From NCBI GenBank assembly GCA_965221595.1, contig OZ244900.1, positions 1,426,001 to 1,490,000 on the forward strand: a stretch of 64,000 bases of DNA. Reading direction: 5' to 3'. Below, piece after piece: positions 31,324-39,314 of the stretch. Made by a program: the position numbers and the translations under genes. Position 1 is the stretch's first letter; each line of letters starts with the position of its first letter. The notes under the pieces are model-generated. The model searched no databases and was not told where the DNA came from. It worked only from the letters and a program-made list of their open reading frames with translations. This DNA comes from JAAXGX01 sp965221595 (GTDB lineage: Bacteria > Acidobacteriota > Vicinamibacteria > Vicinamibacterales > UBA8438).

Positions 31324-32121
31324 CTACGGCTGTTCCGCGTCTGCGTCGTAGACGCGCCGGAACTCGCGCTCGGCGCCGCGCCGGCCGCCGCTGACGCGCG
31401 TCGTGACGATCAACTGCCGCTGGCCGTCCGAGCGTTGCACCTCGTAGGTTTGCTGCACACGCATTGCCGCGCGCGACTGCAGCTCGATCTCGGCTTCCAG
31501 CGTTGCGCCGTGCCAACGGGTCCGGCGCGTGACCTGCGCGCTCGTGCCGGCGAGCCCCGCGTGCTCCCGACCGTCCGGAATCAGCCGAACGACGCGGCCG
31601 TCGTCGTAGGTCAGCACGATCTCGTCGGGCCCCGCGACGATCGTCATCCGGCGCGCGGCGGCCAGCAGGTCCTGCATCGCCTCCTGCATGTTGGCGCGCA
31701 TGCGGGCCATCTGCTGCGGATCGCCGCCGCCGAATCGGCCGCCGCGCCTGCCGAACCTGCCACCGCCGCGCCCGCCGGATCCGCCGCGATCGGGCGCGCC
31801 GACGCCGCCGCGCCCGCGTCGGTCGTCATCGTCGGCGCGGCCGGGCGGCCGCGGCCGCGGTTCGTCGCTCAGGTCCGCGTTGAGGACCCACGAGCCGGCG
31901 AGCGCGGCGTGGTCCTGGACGGCGCCGGGTGCAGCCGGTGGTCCCGCGGCCGCCACCGAGGTGACGGTGAAGACCGCGGCCATGGCCGCTGCCGCACCAC
32001 AGGCCCGGCGCCGCGTAATCGCGTCGATGCAACCGATGCCGCCGGACTCCGCGGCGATGGGTATGGCCGGGGCGAGAAGGGAGGTCCTGGCGGTCGGGGT
32101 CGCGAGACGTTGACGTGTCAT
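31324..32121 (-). CDS. Secreted hypothetical protein with Gly/Arg-rich insert
   Basis: ATG at 32121 is preceded by GAGGAGG. The 265-residue protein has a long basic leader, a hydrophobic segment ('CGAAAAMAAVFTVTSVAAAG'), the motif 'LAGSWVLNADLSDE' common at the N terminus of secreted Acidobacteria proteins, a low-complexity RGG/FGG insert of roughly 40 residues, a helical segment, and a beta-rich C-terminal domain ('EIVLTYDDGRVVRLIPDGRE', 'LIVTTRVSGGRRG'). Function unknown; the signal peptide is unusually far from the start. Confidence 0.6.
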   Translation of the reverse strand: MTRQRLATPTARTSLLAPAIPIAAESGGIGCIDAITRRRACGAAAAMAAVFTVTSVAAAGPPAAPGAVQDHAALAGSWVLNADLSDEPRPRPPGRADDDDRRGRGGVGAPDRGGSGGRGGGRFGRRGGRFGGGDPQQMARMRANMQEAMQDLLAAARRMTIVAGPDEIVLTYDDGRVVRLIPDGREHAGLAGTSAQVTRRTRWHGATLEAEIELQSRAAMRVQQTYEVQRSDGQRQLIVTTRVSGGRRGAEREFRRVYDADAEQP

Positions 32122-32338
32122 GTGTGGTCCTCCTCGGTTGGCGTCGCCGATCAGTCCGGCGTCGTCGATTCGGTACAGACTGCGGTCGCGCCACCGATAT
32201 TCCCTTCCCGATCGAAAATCGGCGGCGGCCGGCGTGACCAGGTAAGCCGCGGCGCGGACCGGCCGGGGACCCGGGGCGCGGCGCGGGGTTGCTCCGCGGG
32301 CTGCCGGGCTGGGCGGCAGGCAGCGTCGGACGCCGGGC

Positions 32339-32944
32339 TCAGAAGCCCGGCTTGAGGGTGCCGGCGCGGCGGGCGGCCTCCAGCAGCGTCGGGTAGAACT
32401 GGACGAACGTGCGCTCGACCGCGGTGTGCTCGGTGTGGCACTCGATGCAGCGGGCGACGCGCTCGCCCGCGAGCGGCGCGGCCACGTCGCGCAGCGACCC
32501 GGCGACGCCGAAATCGTAGAACGCCCAGCCGTCGGCGAAGCGGTCGTCCTTGACCTCCGCCTCCAGCGCCACGAGGCCCGCCTGGAACTCGCCGGCGTCG
32601 TTGATGGCGCCCTCCCGGCTCGATTCGCGGATCTCGAGGACGAAGATCGTCTCGTCCGGCCAACGGCCGTCTTCGAGGAAGGCCCGGTACGAGGAGGGGT
32701 TCACGAACACGTTCTGGAAGAGGCTTGGTCCCGAGCGCGCGCCGGGCGCATCGTAGGTCATGTCCAGGCTGGAGCTGAGGAAGGTCCACTGCCGGTAGTC
32801 GTCCGGGCGCACGAGGTCGGTCGCGTTCGCATACCGCGGCCCGTCGCCGCCGCCCTCCACTTCCTGGGCCTGGCCGCCCAGCGTTGCCAAGATGCCGGCT
32901 CCCAGACCGGCGACACCGATCAACGTCAAGGCCGTTCGCTTCAT
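32339..32944 (-). CDS. Cytochrome P460-family heme protein
   Basis: A 201-residue secreted protein (signal MKRTALTLIGVAGLGAGILA) whose C-terminal 'ARCIECHTEHTAVERTFVQF' carries the CxxCH heme attachment site, with the P460 fold segments 'YRQWTFLSSSLDMTYD' and 'GWAFYDFG' before it. P460 family members oxidise hydroxylamine or bind NO, though many homologues have unknown roles. It precedes the DPDLQG-family gene's stop by 37 bases and is read in the same direction, downstream of it. Confidence 0.85.
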   Translation of the reverse strand: MKRTALTLIGVAGLGAGILATLGGQAQEVEGGGDGPRYANATDLVRPDDYRQWTFLSSSLDMTYDAPGARSGPSLFQNVFVNPSSYRAFLEDGRWPDETIFVLEIRESSREGAINDAGEFQAGLVALEAEVKDDRFADGWAFYDFGVAGSLRDVAAPLAGERVARCIECHTEHTAVERTFVQFYPTLLEAARRAGTLKPGF

Positions 32945-32981
32945 CGCTCAGCTCCTCCGCGCAGCCGACATGCACAGACGG

Positions 32982-33980
32982 TCACTGCTGCTCCTGGGCG
33001 CGCGCGCCGCGGAGCATGTTCAGCAGCCCGTAGTTGCCCTCGTGGCACGCGTATTCGTACATCGGGCCCGACGTGACACCGCGCGACGCGTGATCGGTCG
33101 TCATCGGGACCTGCGCGGTCCAGGGCCGGGTGAACATCTCGGGGTCGGTCATCGTGAACACGTAGTCGATGTTTTCTTCGTCGATGCGCGTGAACCGCTC
33201 GACGAGGTGCAGCGCCGGCCGCGCGGCGCGCCAGGTTGCCCGCCACAGGTAGTGGCCGAGGTCGGCGAAGCGCGTGCTCTCGACGACCAGGGTGTCGCCC
33301 TCCCAGCGGCCGACGCCGCCCCCCAGCCACTGGCCGATGGCCGGGGCCGGCGGTGCACGCCCGTCGACCGGGACGATGCGGTATTCGTGGAACATCTCGT
33401 TGAGGATCGCCACCCAGCCCGGCGCCTGCAGGATGTGCGTGTTCATGTTGTAGCCCTGCAGCGGCACCAGCGGCAGGCCGTCCGTCAGGCAGCGCTCGCC
33501 GGTGTCGGCGTCCACCCAGGAATCGAACGGCCCGACGCCGTAGCGGGAGAGATCGGACGCGAGCCGGGCGCGCCCCGCTTCCGTCCAGGGGATGCGGCCG
33601 TCCGGCGGATCGACCACGAGCGACGTGCGCCGGTTCTCCACGACCGTGGTGCCCGCGTCCATCCAGAACTGGTTGTAGGCGCCCACGACGCCCGGAATGC
33701 GCCGGTCGTTCGCGCGCCGACTCTCCGCGGTCTGCACCTCGAGCGCCGCAGCCTCCTCGCTGGTCAGCACGTCCGTTTCGGCCAGCGACTCCGGCCGTTC
33801 CACCGGCGTCAGGGTGGCGTTGGTCCAGATGCCTTGCAGGTCCGGATCGCCCCAGCTCGTACGCGGTACGTTCCAGTCCTCCGCGGCCTCCGATTGGGCT
33901 GCCGCAGGCGCCGCCGCGAGGCACACCAGGGCTGCTGCCGCGACCGTGGCGTGCACGGTGCATCTCGAGTTCATCATCAC
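32982..33980 (-). CDS. Secreted DPDLQG-family protein (copy 1)
   Basis: A 332-residue exported protein (signal ending AAAPAAAQ). It has the family landmarks seen in two other genes of this window: 'TSWGDPDLQGIWTN' near residue 45, 'ERPESLAETDVLTSEEAAAL', 'RRTSLVVDPPDGRIP', 'ERCLTDGLPLVP', 'GRWEGDTLVVESTRF', 'LVERFTRIDEENIDY' and 'MYEYACHEGNYGLLNMLRGA'. Family function is unknown; the fold is probably beta-rich and periplasmic. GTG (33980) and ATGs at 33977 and 33974 all fit a GGAGG site; I use the GTG. It lies upstream of the P460 gene. Confidence 0.75.
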   Translation of the reverse strand: MMMNSRCTVHATVAAAALVCLAAAPAAAQSEAAEDWNVPRTSWGDPDLQGIWTNATLTPVERPESLAETDVLTSEEAAALEVQTAESRRANDRRIPGVVGAYNQFWMDAGTTVVENRRTSLVVDPPDGRIPWTEAGRARLASDLSRYGVGPFDSWVDADTGERCLTDGLPLVPLQGYNMNTHILQAPGWVAILNEMFHEYRIVPVDGRAPPAPAIGQWLGGGVGRWEGDTLVVESTRFADLGHYLWRATWRAARPALHLVERFTRIDEENIDYVFTMTDPEMFTRPWTAQVPMTTDHASRGVTSGPMYEYACHEGNYGLLNMLRGARAQEQQ

Positions 33981-34111
33981 TTGCCTACCCTCCGGATGCT
34001 GGCGCCTGCGTGCCGGCGCGGTCGTCGGCTCCGAGTATGTCGCGAAGGGGAGCGATGCACAAGCCAGAAGTGATATGAGTGTTTACGGCTAAGATAATAT
34101 AATGCCAACGC

Positions 34112-34140
34112 TTGACATATGCAGCCGGATCGGCAAGAAT
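34112..34140 (+). promoter_or_regulatory. Candidate sigma-70 promoter of hsp20
   Basis: TTGACA at 34112-34117, a 17-base spacer, and AAGAAT (4 of 6 to TATAAT) at 34135-34140, in an AT-rich pocket directly before the hsp20 ribosome site (AAGGAG, 34149-34154). No CIRCE repeat is present. Confidence 0.4.
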
Positions 34141-34163
34141 CGTTTTCGAAGGAGACAAACCAC

Positions 34164-34616
34164 ATGCTGAATCTGACCCGTTGGAACCCGTTTGAAGAGC
34201 TCGACAGTCTGCATCGTGATCTCGACCGTGTCTTCGGCCGCCGGGCCGGTGACGCGCAGAGGGAAGCGCCTGGCGGCGCCTGGGTACCGGCCACGGAGGT
34301 GGCCAGGGCCGAAGACGGCTGGCGTGTGCGGGTGGCGCTACCCGGCGTCGAACCCAAGGACGTCGAGGTCGACCTGCACGGCACGACGTTGACTGTCAAG
34401 GGCGAGCGTGCGGACGGCTGCGGCGACAACGGCTGGTACGAGTCGGAGATCAGCTACGGCCGCTTCGAGCGGAAGTTCGCTCTGCCGTCGAGCGTCGCCG
34501 CGGACCGCGTCGAGGCACATTTTGCGAACGGCATGCTCGAGCTGAACCTGCCGCTGGCCGAGAGCGCCAAGCCGCGCCGCATCGAGATCGGCGGCCGGAC
34601 CGCCGCGGCCGCGTAG
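34164..34616 (+). CDS. Small heat shock protein Hsp20
   Basis: ATP-independent holdase that binds unfolding proteins. ATG at 34164 follows AAGGAG; 150 residues. It starts 'MLNLTRWNPFEELDSLHRDL' and has the alpha-crystallin domain from about residue 40 ('WRVRVALPGVEPKDVEVDLH', 'LTVKGER', 'YGRFERKFALPSSVAADRVE', 'ANGMLELNLPL'), with the conserved A-x-x-x-N-G-x-L box. The C-terminal IxI-type motif is 'IEI'. It is monocistronic and flanked by oppositely read genes. Confidence 0.92.
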   Translation: MLNLTRWNPFEELDSLHRDLDRVFGRRAGDAQREAPGGAWVPATEVARAEDGWRVRVALPGVEPKDVEVDLHGTTLTVKGERADGCGDNGWYESEISYGRFERKFALPSSVAADRVEAHFANGMLELNLPLAESAKPRRIEIGGRTAAAA

Positions 34617-34713
34617 GAGCCACAGCAAATGGTCCTGGCGCGGCGGACGGGCGCCACACGCCAGGCCCGGCCTGCCGGGGCGGGACTCGCATCTCGCCCC
34701 GGTGGTTCGAGGT

Positions 34714-35166
34714 TCAGCGCTCGCCGTGGGGGCCGCCTGCCCGCCCGGGTCCCCGCCCGCCGCGCGGCCGCCGCCGCATGCGGTCGAAGTGCTCCATCTG
34801 CTCGGGTGTCAGAATCTGCGCCACCCCCGCGCGCAAGCGTTCCTGCTCGGCGGTGAATCGCTGCCGCATCTCGCGGGCGACCCGCTCGAACTCTCGCCGG
34901 CGCGTGTCGAACAGTGCCTCCAGCCGTGCGCGTTGCTCGGGGCTGAACTGGGCGTCCTCCCGTGCCAGCCGGTCCAGGAGCCGTTGCGGGGCGAAGGCCC
35001 GCGGCGCAGGCGCCGGCCCGCGTTCGCCCCAGGGCGCGGCGGGGAGCGGCCAGCGGAGCGCGCGCGGCCCGAGCCACAGGCCGGCGGCCAGTCCCATCGA
35101 CAGACCGCAAACAAAGACCACGGCCACGAAAAGCGCCACCCACACCCGGGTACTCTTGTCGTTCAT
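34714..35166 (-). CDS. Spy/CpxP-like periplasmic sensor protein (membrane-anchored)
   Basis: A 150-residue protein with an N-terminal transmembrane anchor ('VWVALFVAVVFVCGLSMGLA') and a helical periplasmic domain: 'LLDRLAREDAQFSPEQRARL', 'RQRFTAEQERLRAGVAQILT', 'PEQMEHFDRM'. The L-T-P-E-Q and repeated helical pattern resemble heavy-metal sensors (CnrX type) and Spy/CpxP chaperones. It is the last gene of the leftward cluster Spy-like / ECF sigma / anti-sigma / this gene, 51 bases after the anti-sigma gene. Confidence 0.7.
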   Translation of the reverse strand: MNDKSTRVWVALFVAVVFVCGLSMGLAAGLWLGPRALRWPLPAAPWGERGPAPAPRAFAPQRLLDRLAREDAQFSPEQRARLEALFDTRRREFERVAREMRQRFTAEQERLRAGVAQILTPEQMEHFDRMRRRPRGGRGPGRAGGPHGER

Positions 35167-35217
35167 GACGGTTTTCTCCCCGTAGCCCCGGTTGCACGCG
35201 ACGGCATCCGGCCGCCG

Positions 35218-35721
35218 CTACTGTGCGAGCGGCGCGTCCGGTTCCGCGCTCAGCAGCGCCTCGAGCAGCCGATCGCCGTCCACGCCCGCCTGCCCCAGCA
35301 GCGCAAACGCCGGCATGTCGCCGCCGTCCGGCTCCCCGGCGACCCAGACCGCGGCCACTTCCGGCAGGCCGGCAGGTGTGCTCGACAGCGCGGCGCCGCG
35401 CCCGATGATGAAGGCGACCGCCAGCAGACCGGCCGCCACCGGCGCCAACCGGTACGTCCAGGTGCGCCAGGCGAGCAGCTCGGTCCAGTGCGGAGCGCCG
35501 GCCAGCTCGGTCAGCACGCGCGCGGCCAAACTGGGCGGCACCGGTGCGGCAGGACGCGCCGCCAGGGCGCGCCGGACGATCCGCTGTTCGGCCAACAGGG
35601 CCCGGCAGTCGTCGCAATGGCCCAGATGGGCCGCCAGCCGGGTAGCGTCCTCCGCCTCGAGTGTGCCCGAACCGTCCTCGGCCGCCCGCACGAGCAGCGG
35701 CCGCCATTCCTCACAGCTCAT
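35218..35721 (-). CDS. Zinc-binding anti-sigma factor
   Basis: A 167-residue protein with an N-terminal zf-HC2 motif (MSCEEW..., then 'HLGHCDDCRALL', H-x3-C-x2-C), one transmembrane helix ('LAPVAAGLLAVAFIIGRG') and a short periplasmic tail. It should bind and hold the ECF sigma factor encoded immediately upstream; the start overlaps the sigma gene by 4 bases (ATGA). Confidence 0.85.
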   Translation of the reverse strand: MSCEEWRPLLVRAAEDGSGTLEAEDATRLAAHLGHCDDCRALLAEQRIVRRALAARPAAPVPPSLAARVLTELAGAPHWTELLAWRTWTYRLAPVAAGLLAVAFIIGRGAALSSTPAGLPEVAAVWVAGEPDGGDMPAFALLGQAGVDGDRLLEALLSAEPDAPLAQ

Positions 35722-36407
35722 GAGGCTACCTCTCGGAGCAACCGCGGGGTCGGCAGTGCGCCGGCCGGCTCGGAACCGGACGCGGCGTCTGCCGCAGTAT
35801 CCCCTGTAGTGCGCAACTCGGCCAGCATCGGTCGCAGGAGACGTCTGGCACGGAAGATGCGCGACATGACGGTGCCGACCGGAATCGCGAGTGCCGCCGC
35901 GATGTCCCGGTACTCCAGCCCCTCGACGTCGCGCAGCACGACCGCCGCCCGCAGCGGGTCCGGCAGTGATGCCAGGGCGCGGTCGAGCGCCTGACGGTAC
36001 ATCACGGTCTGCTCCGGGCTCGATTCTGCGCTCGCCAAATGCCGCTCGGGAAGCGCGTCGCCCTCGATGCGCGTCTCCCACACGGGCGCCCGCCGCGTTT
36101 GCTCGCCACGGCGCGTGCGGGCAGCGTTGGCCGCGATGCTGTAGAGCCAGTTCCTGAACGAGCTCTCGCCGCGGAAGCGGCGCAGGCCGCGGAACGCACG
36201 AACGAACGTCTCCTGGGCCAGGTCTTCGGCGTCGGCGCTGTTGGCGGTCAAGGTCAGGGCGAAGTTGAAGATACGACGCTGATGCCGGCGGACGAGCGCA
36301 TCGACGGCGTCTGCATCGCCTGTCTGCGCTGCTGCTACCAGCGCTCGATCTGCATCCACGGGCTGCCCCACGTCCGCTCGCCGGCAGGACCGACCGGGAC
36401 CCGGCAT
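35718..36407 (-). CDS. ECF-type RNA polymerase sigma factor (RpoE-like)
   Basis: Alternative sigma factor of 229 residues. Region 2 is 'DAEDLAQETFVRAFRGLRRF' with 'SSFRNWLYSIAANAAR'; region 4 is 'LASLPDPLRAAVVLRDVEGL' with 'YRDIAAALAIPVGTVMSRIF'. The N-terminal 20 residues are uncertain, since a GTG at about 36359 is an alternative start. Coupled to the zf-HC2 anti-sigma gene and bracketed by two Spy/CpxP-like periplasmic proteins, it probably governs an envelope or metal stress response. Confidence 0.88.
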   Translation of the reverse strand: MPGPGRSCRRADVGQPVDADRALVAAAQTGDADAVDALVRRHQRRIFNFALTLTANSADAEDLAQETFVRAFRGLRRFRGESSFRNWLYSIAANAARTRRGEQTRRAPVWETRIEGDALPERHLASAESSPEQTVMYRQALDRALASLPDPLRAAVVLRDVEGLEYRDIAAALAIPVGTVMSRIFRARRLLRPMLAELRTTGDTAADAASGSEPAGALPTPRLLREVAS

Positions 36408-36445
36408 CCGCTGCCGCGCAGGTCCCGGTCGGTCCGGGAAGTCGA

Positions 36446-36934
36446 TTATCGACAGCCCTCCCGCTGGTGCCGGTGGTGCTGCCGGCGGTGCTGCCGGCGC
36501 CGGCTGTCGTTCTCGCGAGCGTTGGCTTGCAGCTCATCGAGCTGCGCGCGCTGCGTGTCGGTCAGCAGTCCCCGTATCTCGGCATGCAGGGCGGCGCGCT
36601 GAACCGCCGCGTCGGCCGCGAGCGGCGCCACCTCGGCGGCAAGCGCCCGGATGGCGGTCTCGTCCGCGGTGCCCGACTGCACGCTGTCGCGCAGGTTCCG
36701 GCGCGCCGCGCTCAGCTGCTCCCGCAGCGACCGGCCGCTTTCGCGATGCTGTTCCATGACGCTGTGGATCGCTTCGTGCTGCTCGTCGGTCAGATCCAGA
36801 TGCCGCAGGACGCGGCCCATCCCCCCCGGCCCGCCGCCTCTCTGAGCCGCGACGTTCACGGCCAGGACGGTCGCGCCGAGCGCCACGACCATCCCCGCCG
36901 CGGCCAGTCGGTTCCATCGGATTCTACTGCGCAT
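36446..36934 (-). CDS. Spy/CpxP-like periplasmic protein (secreted)
   Basis: I use the ATG at 36934 (MRSRIRWNRLAAAGMVVALG), 5 bases after GGGAGG; an in-frame GTG lies two codons upstream. The 162-residue protein has a signal peptide, a Gly-rich start ('RGGGPGGMGRVLRHLDLTDE') and helices with LTDEQ and LTDTQRAQL motifs, the usual Spy repeats. The C terminus is strongly basic, rich in Arg, His and Gln ('RRRQHRRQHHRHQREGCR'). It lies 38 bases upstream of the sigma gene. Confidence 0.72.
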   Translation of the reverse strand: MRSRIRWNRLAAAGMVVALGATVLAVNVAAQRGGGPGGMGRVLRHLDLTDEQHEAIHSVMEQHRESGRSLREQLSAARRNLRDSVQSGTADETAIRALAAEVAPLAADAAVQRAALHAEIRGLLTDTQRAQLDELQANARENDSRRRQHRRQHHRHQREGCR

Positions 36935-37015
36935 GCCCACCTCCCTTGCTTGGCTGTTCGACTGTAGAGACCGGCGGCAGGGGAAGATTATTCCCGAGAC
37001 GGTACAATCGAATCG

Positions 37016-38428
37016 ATGGAGCTTGGGGACATCGCGCTCGGCTTCGTGATGTTGACCATCGGCCTCGGGTCGGTCTTGCTGGCCGGGCTCTATTGGCAGG
37101 TCGGGGGCCTCAGTCTGCTCTCGTTCGGCCTGTTCGCGTTCCTCTACGGCATCCAGGGCCTGCTCTCGTCACCGTCGGTGGCGGCGCTCGTCGATCTCCC
37201 GGCCGCAGCGCTCCTCCACGTCGTGTCGGTGGCGAACTACTGGCTCCCGGTGCCCGGCATCATATTCCTCGAGCAGACCCTCGAATCCGGGACCTGGTCC
37301 CTGTTTCGCCGCCTGTGGCAGGGCTGGTGCGTGGTGGCGCTGGCGTGCATGGCCTACGACCTGGCGGCCGGCCCGGGCGCCTCGGCCTTCGTCTATCAGG
37401 CCCTGATCATCGTTGTGACGGTGGCGATTCTCGCGCGCCTGGCCGGGCTCGGGTTGCCGCGGACGCGGGAGCGGCGGGTCCTGACGATAGGCTTCAGCGT
37501 GTTCATGCTGGGGTCGCTGCACGACATCCTGACGGGGCTGGTGGTCGTGCCGTGGAACCTCCAGTTGGCCAATTCGGGGCTGAGCATCTTCATTCTGGCG
37601 CTGGGATACGTGACGGCACAGCAGTTTTTCTCCACCCAACGCGAGCTTGCCACCATGGAGTACGAGCTGCAGACGGCGAGCAAAATCCAATCGTCGCTGC
37701 TGCCGCGCGGGACCCCGCCGGTGCCGGGCCTGGACATCGCCGTGCGCTACGAGCCGATGCGTTCAGTCGGCGGCGACATGTACGACTTCGTCGTCGACGG
37801 GCAGCAGTTGGGGGTGCTGGTCGCCGACGTGACCGGACACGGCGTGCCGGCGGCGCTGATCGCGTCGATGGCCAAGGTGGCGTTCTCGTCGCAGGCCGCC
37901 GCCGCGGCCGCTCCGGGGCAGTTGATTGCGGGCATGAACCGGGCGCTCTGTGGTCAGTTCCGCGGGCAGTTCGTCACCGCGACCTACATGCACATCGACC
38001 CGGCGGCGCATCGCGTGCGCTATACCAACGCCGGCCATCCGCCGCCGCTGTTGTGGCGGGCCGCGACGGGTCAGGCGGCCGAGCTGACGGGCGGCGGCGT
38101 GCTGATGGGATTCGACTCGGACGAGGTGTACGCGACCGGCGAGGCGCGCCTCGAGGACGGCGATCGCCTCATCCTCTATACCGACGGCGTGCTCGAGGTG
38201 GCCGACGGCGCGGGGAAGTTTTTCGATGGCGACGGGCTGAAGGGGTTCGTGGAGCGTCACACAGCGTTGTCCGCGGAGGAGTTCGCCGACGCCCTGCTCG
38301 CCCATCTGGCCGAGCGGAGCAGCCGTCGTCGCGAGCGTCGCGGCTTCGAGGACGATGTCACCCTGGCCGTGGTCGACGTTCGCGCGCAGGCCGCCCGCGC
38401 GTTGGCGGCGTCGAGCGGCCACGATTGA
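37016..38428 (+). CDS. Membrane-bound SpoIIE-type PP2C phosphatase
   Basis: A 470-residue protein with about six N-terminal transmembrane helices (residues 1-205), a short coiled linker ('RELATMEYELQTASKIQSSLLPRG') and a C-terminal PP2C/SpoIIE domain. Metal and catalytic positions are visible: 'VGGDMYDFVVDG', 'VLVADVTGHGVPAALIASM', 'YTNAGHPPPLLW', 'LILYTDGVLEVAD', 'EDDVTLAVV'. Such enzymes dephosphorylate anti-anti-sigma proteins in partner-switching circuits. It is divergent from the Spy/ECF cluster. Confidence 0.85.
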   Translation: MELGDIALGFVMLTIGLGSVLLAGLYWQVGGLSLLSFGLFAFLYGIQGLLSSPSVAALVDLPAAALLHVVSVANYWLPVPGIIFLEQTLESGTWSLFRRLWQGWCVVALACMAYDLAAGPGASAFVYQALIIVVTVAILARLAGLGLPRTRERRVLTIGFSVFMLGSLHDILTGLVVVPWNLQLANSGLSIFILALGYVTAQQFFSTQRELATMEYELQTASKIQSSLLPRGTPPVPGLDIAVRYEPMRSVGGDMYDFVVDGQQLGVLVADVTGHGVPAALIASMAKVAFSSQAAAAAAPGQLIAGMNRALCGQFRGQFVTATYMHIDPAAHRVRYTNAGHPPPLLWRAATGQAAELTGGGVLMGFDSDEVYATGEARLEDGDRLILYTDGVLEVADGAGKFFDGDGLKGFVERHTALSAEEFADALLAHLAERSSRRRERRGFEDDVTLAVVDVRAQAARALAASSGHD

Positions 38429-38519
38429 CCGCGGGACGGCTTCTGGGCCATCCTTGGCAGTCGGCGTAGCCACCTGCGGAGTCTGCCCGCAGAACCCTAG
38501 ACTGCTGGACCCTGAACCG

Positions 38520-39296
38520 ATGCGTCGGACACTGCTCGCACTGACGGCGGTCGCGGTCCTCGGCGGCGCGACGGCCGTGTCCGCCCAGTTCCCCGGGTGG
38601 CGGTTCGGGAACTGGGGCCAGACGGATCTGCCCTACGACGGCGGCTTCACGTTCGTGCGGCTGCGCTGGACCGACGGCAGTTACGGCACGCGCGTCAGCG
38701 GCCGGGGTGAGATGTTCTGGACCCACGAGTTTCCGCGCGCCGAGCAGAACCTGATGGCCATGCTCGACGACTTCACGCTCGTCGACGCCCGGACCGACGG
38801 CAGCCTGATCCTCACGCTCGACGATCCCGATCTGTTCCGCTACCCCGTGGCCCTGATGCAGGAGCCGGGTTTCTGGGTGATGACCGACGAGCAGGCGCTG
38901 CACCTGCGCGCCTACCTGCGCAAGGGCGGCTTCCTCATCTTCAACGATTTCGAGGGGCGCCAGTGGGCGAACTTCGAGGCCCAGATGAACCGTGTGATAC
39001 CCGGCGGCCAGTGGATCCGGCTCGATCTCTCGCATCCCATCTTCGACCAGTTCTTCCGCATCCAGCGGCTCGACATTCCCAATCCGATGTACCACCACCT
39101 GCGGGGGCGCACGCCGGAGTACTTCGGCCTGTTCGAGGACAACAATCCCGGCGGACGCCTGATGTCGATTGCCAACTACAACACGAACCTGGCCGAGTAC
39201 TGGCAGATGGGTGGGATGGGCTACTTCCCGATCGAGCCGATGAGCGTCGGCTTCGAGCTGGGCGTCAACTACATGATGTACGGAATGACACATTAG
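38520..39296 (+). CDS. DUF4159 domain protein, secreted
   Basis: ATG at 38520 begins a signal peptide (MRRTLLALTAVAVLGGATAV, then SAQ). The 258-residue product shows 'FTFVRLRWTDGSYG', 'PVALMQEPGFWVMTDEQALH', 'LRAYLRKGGFLIFNDFEG' and 'HPIFDQFFRI', the DUF4159 pattern related to gliding/glutamine-amidotransferase-like folds without an obvious catalytic cysteine. These genes often sit near MoxR/PQQ systems; the direct neighbour here is a PQQ dehydrogenase 18 bases downstream. Function unknown. Confidence 0.8.
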   Translation: MRRTLLALTAVAVLGGATAVSAQFPGWRFGNWGQTDLPYDGGFTFVRLRWTDGSYGTRVSGRGEMFWTHEFPRAEQNLMAMLDDFTLVDARTDGSLILTLDDPDLFRYPVALMQEPGFWVMTDEQALHLRAYLRKGGFLIFNDFEGRQWANFEAQMNRVIPGGQWIRLDLSHPIFDQFFRIQRLDIPNPMYHHLRGRTPEYFGLFEDNNPGGRLMSIANYNTNLAEYWQMGGMGYFPIEPMSVGFELGVNYMMYGMTH

Positions 39297-39314
39297 CTGG
39301 CGAGGGAGCGCGCC

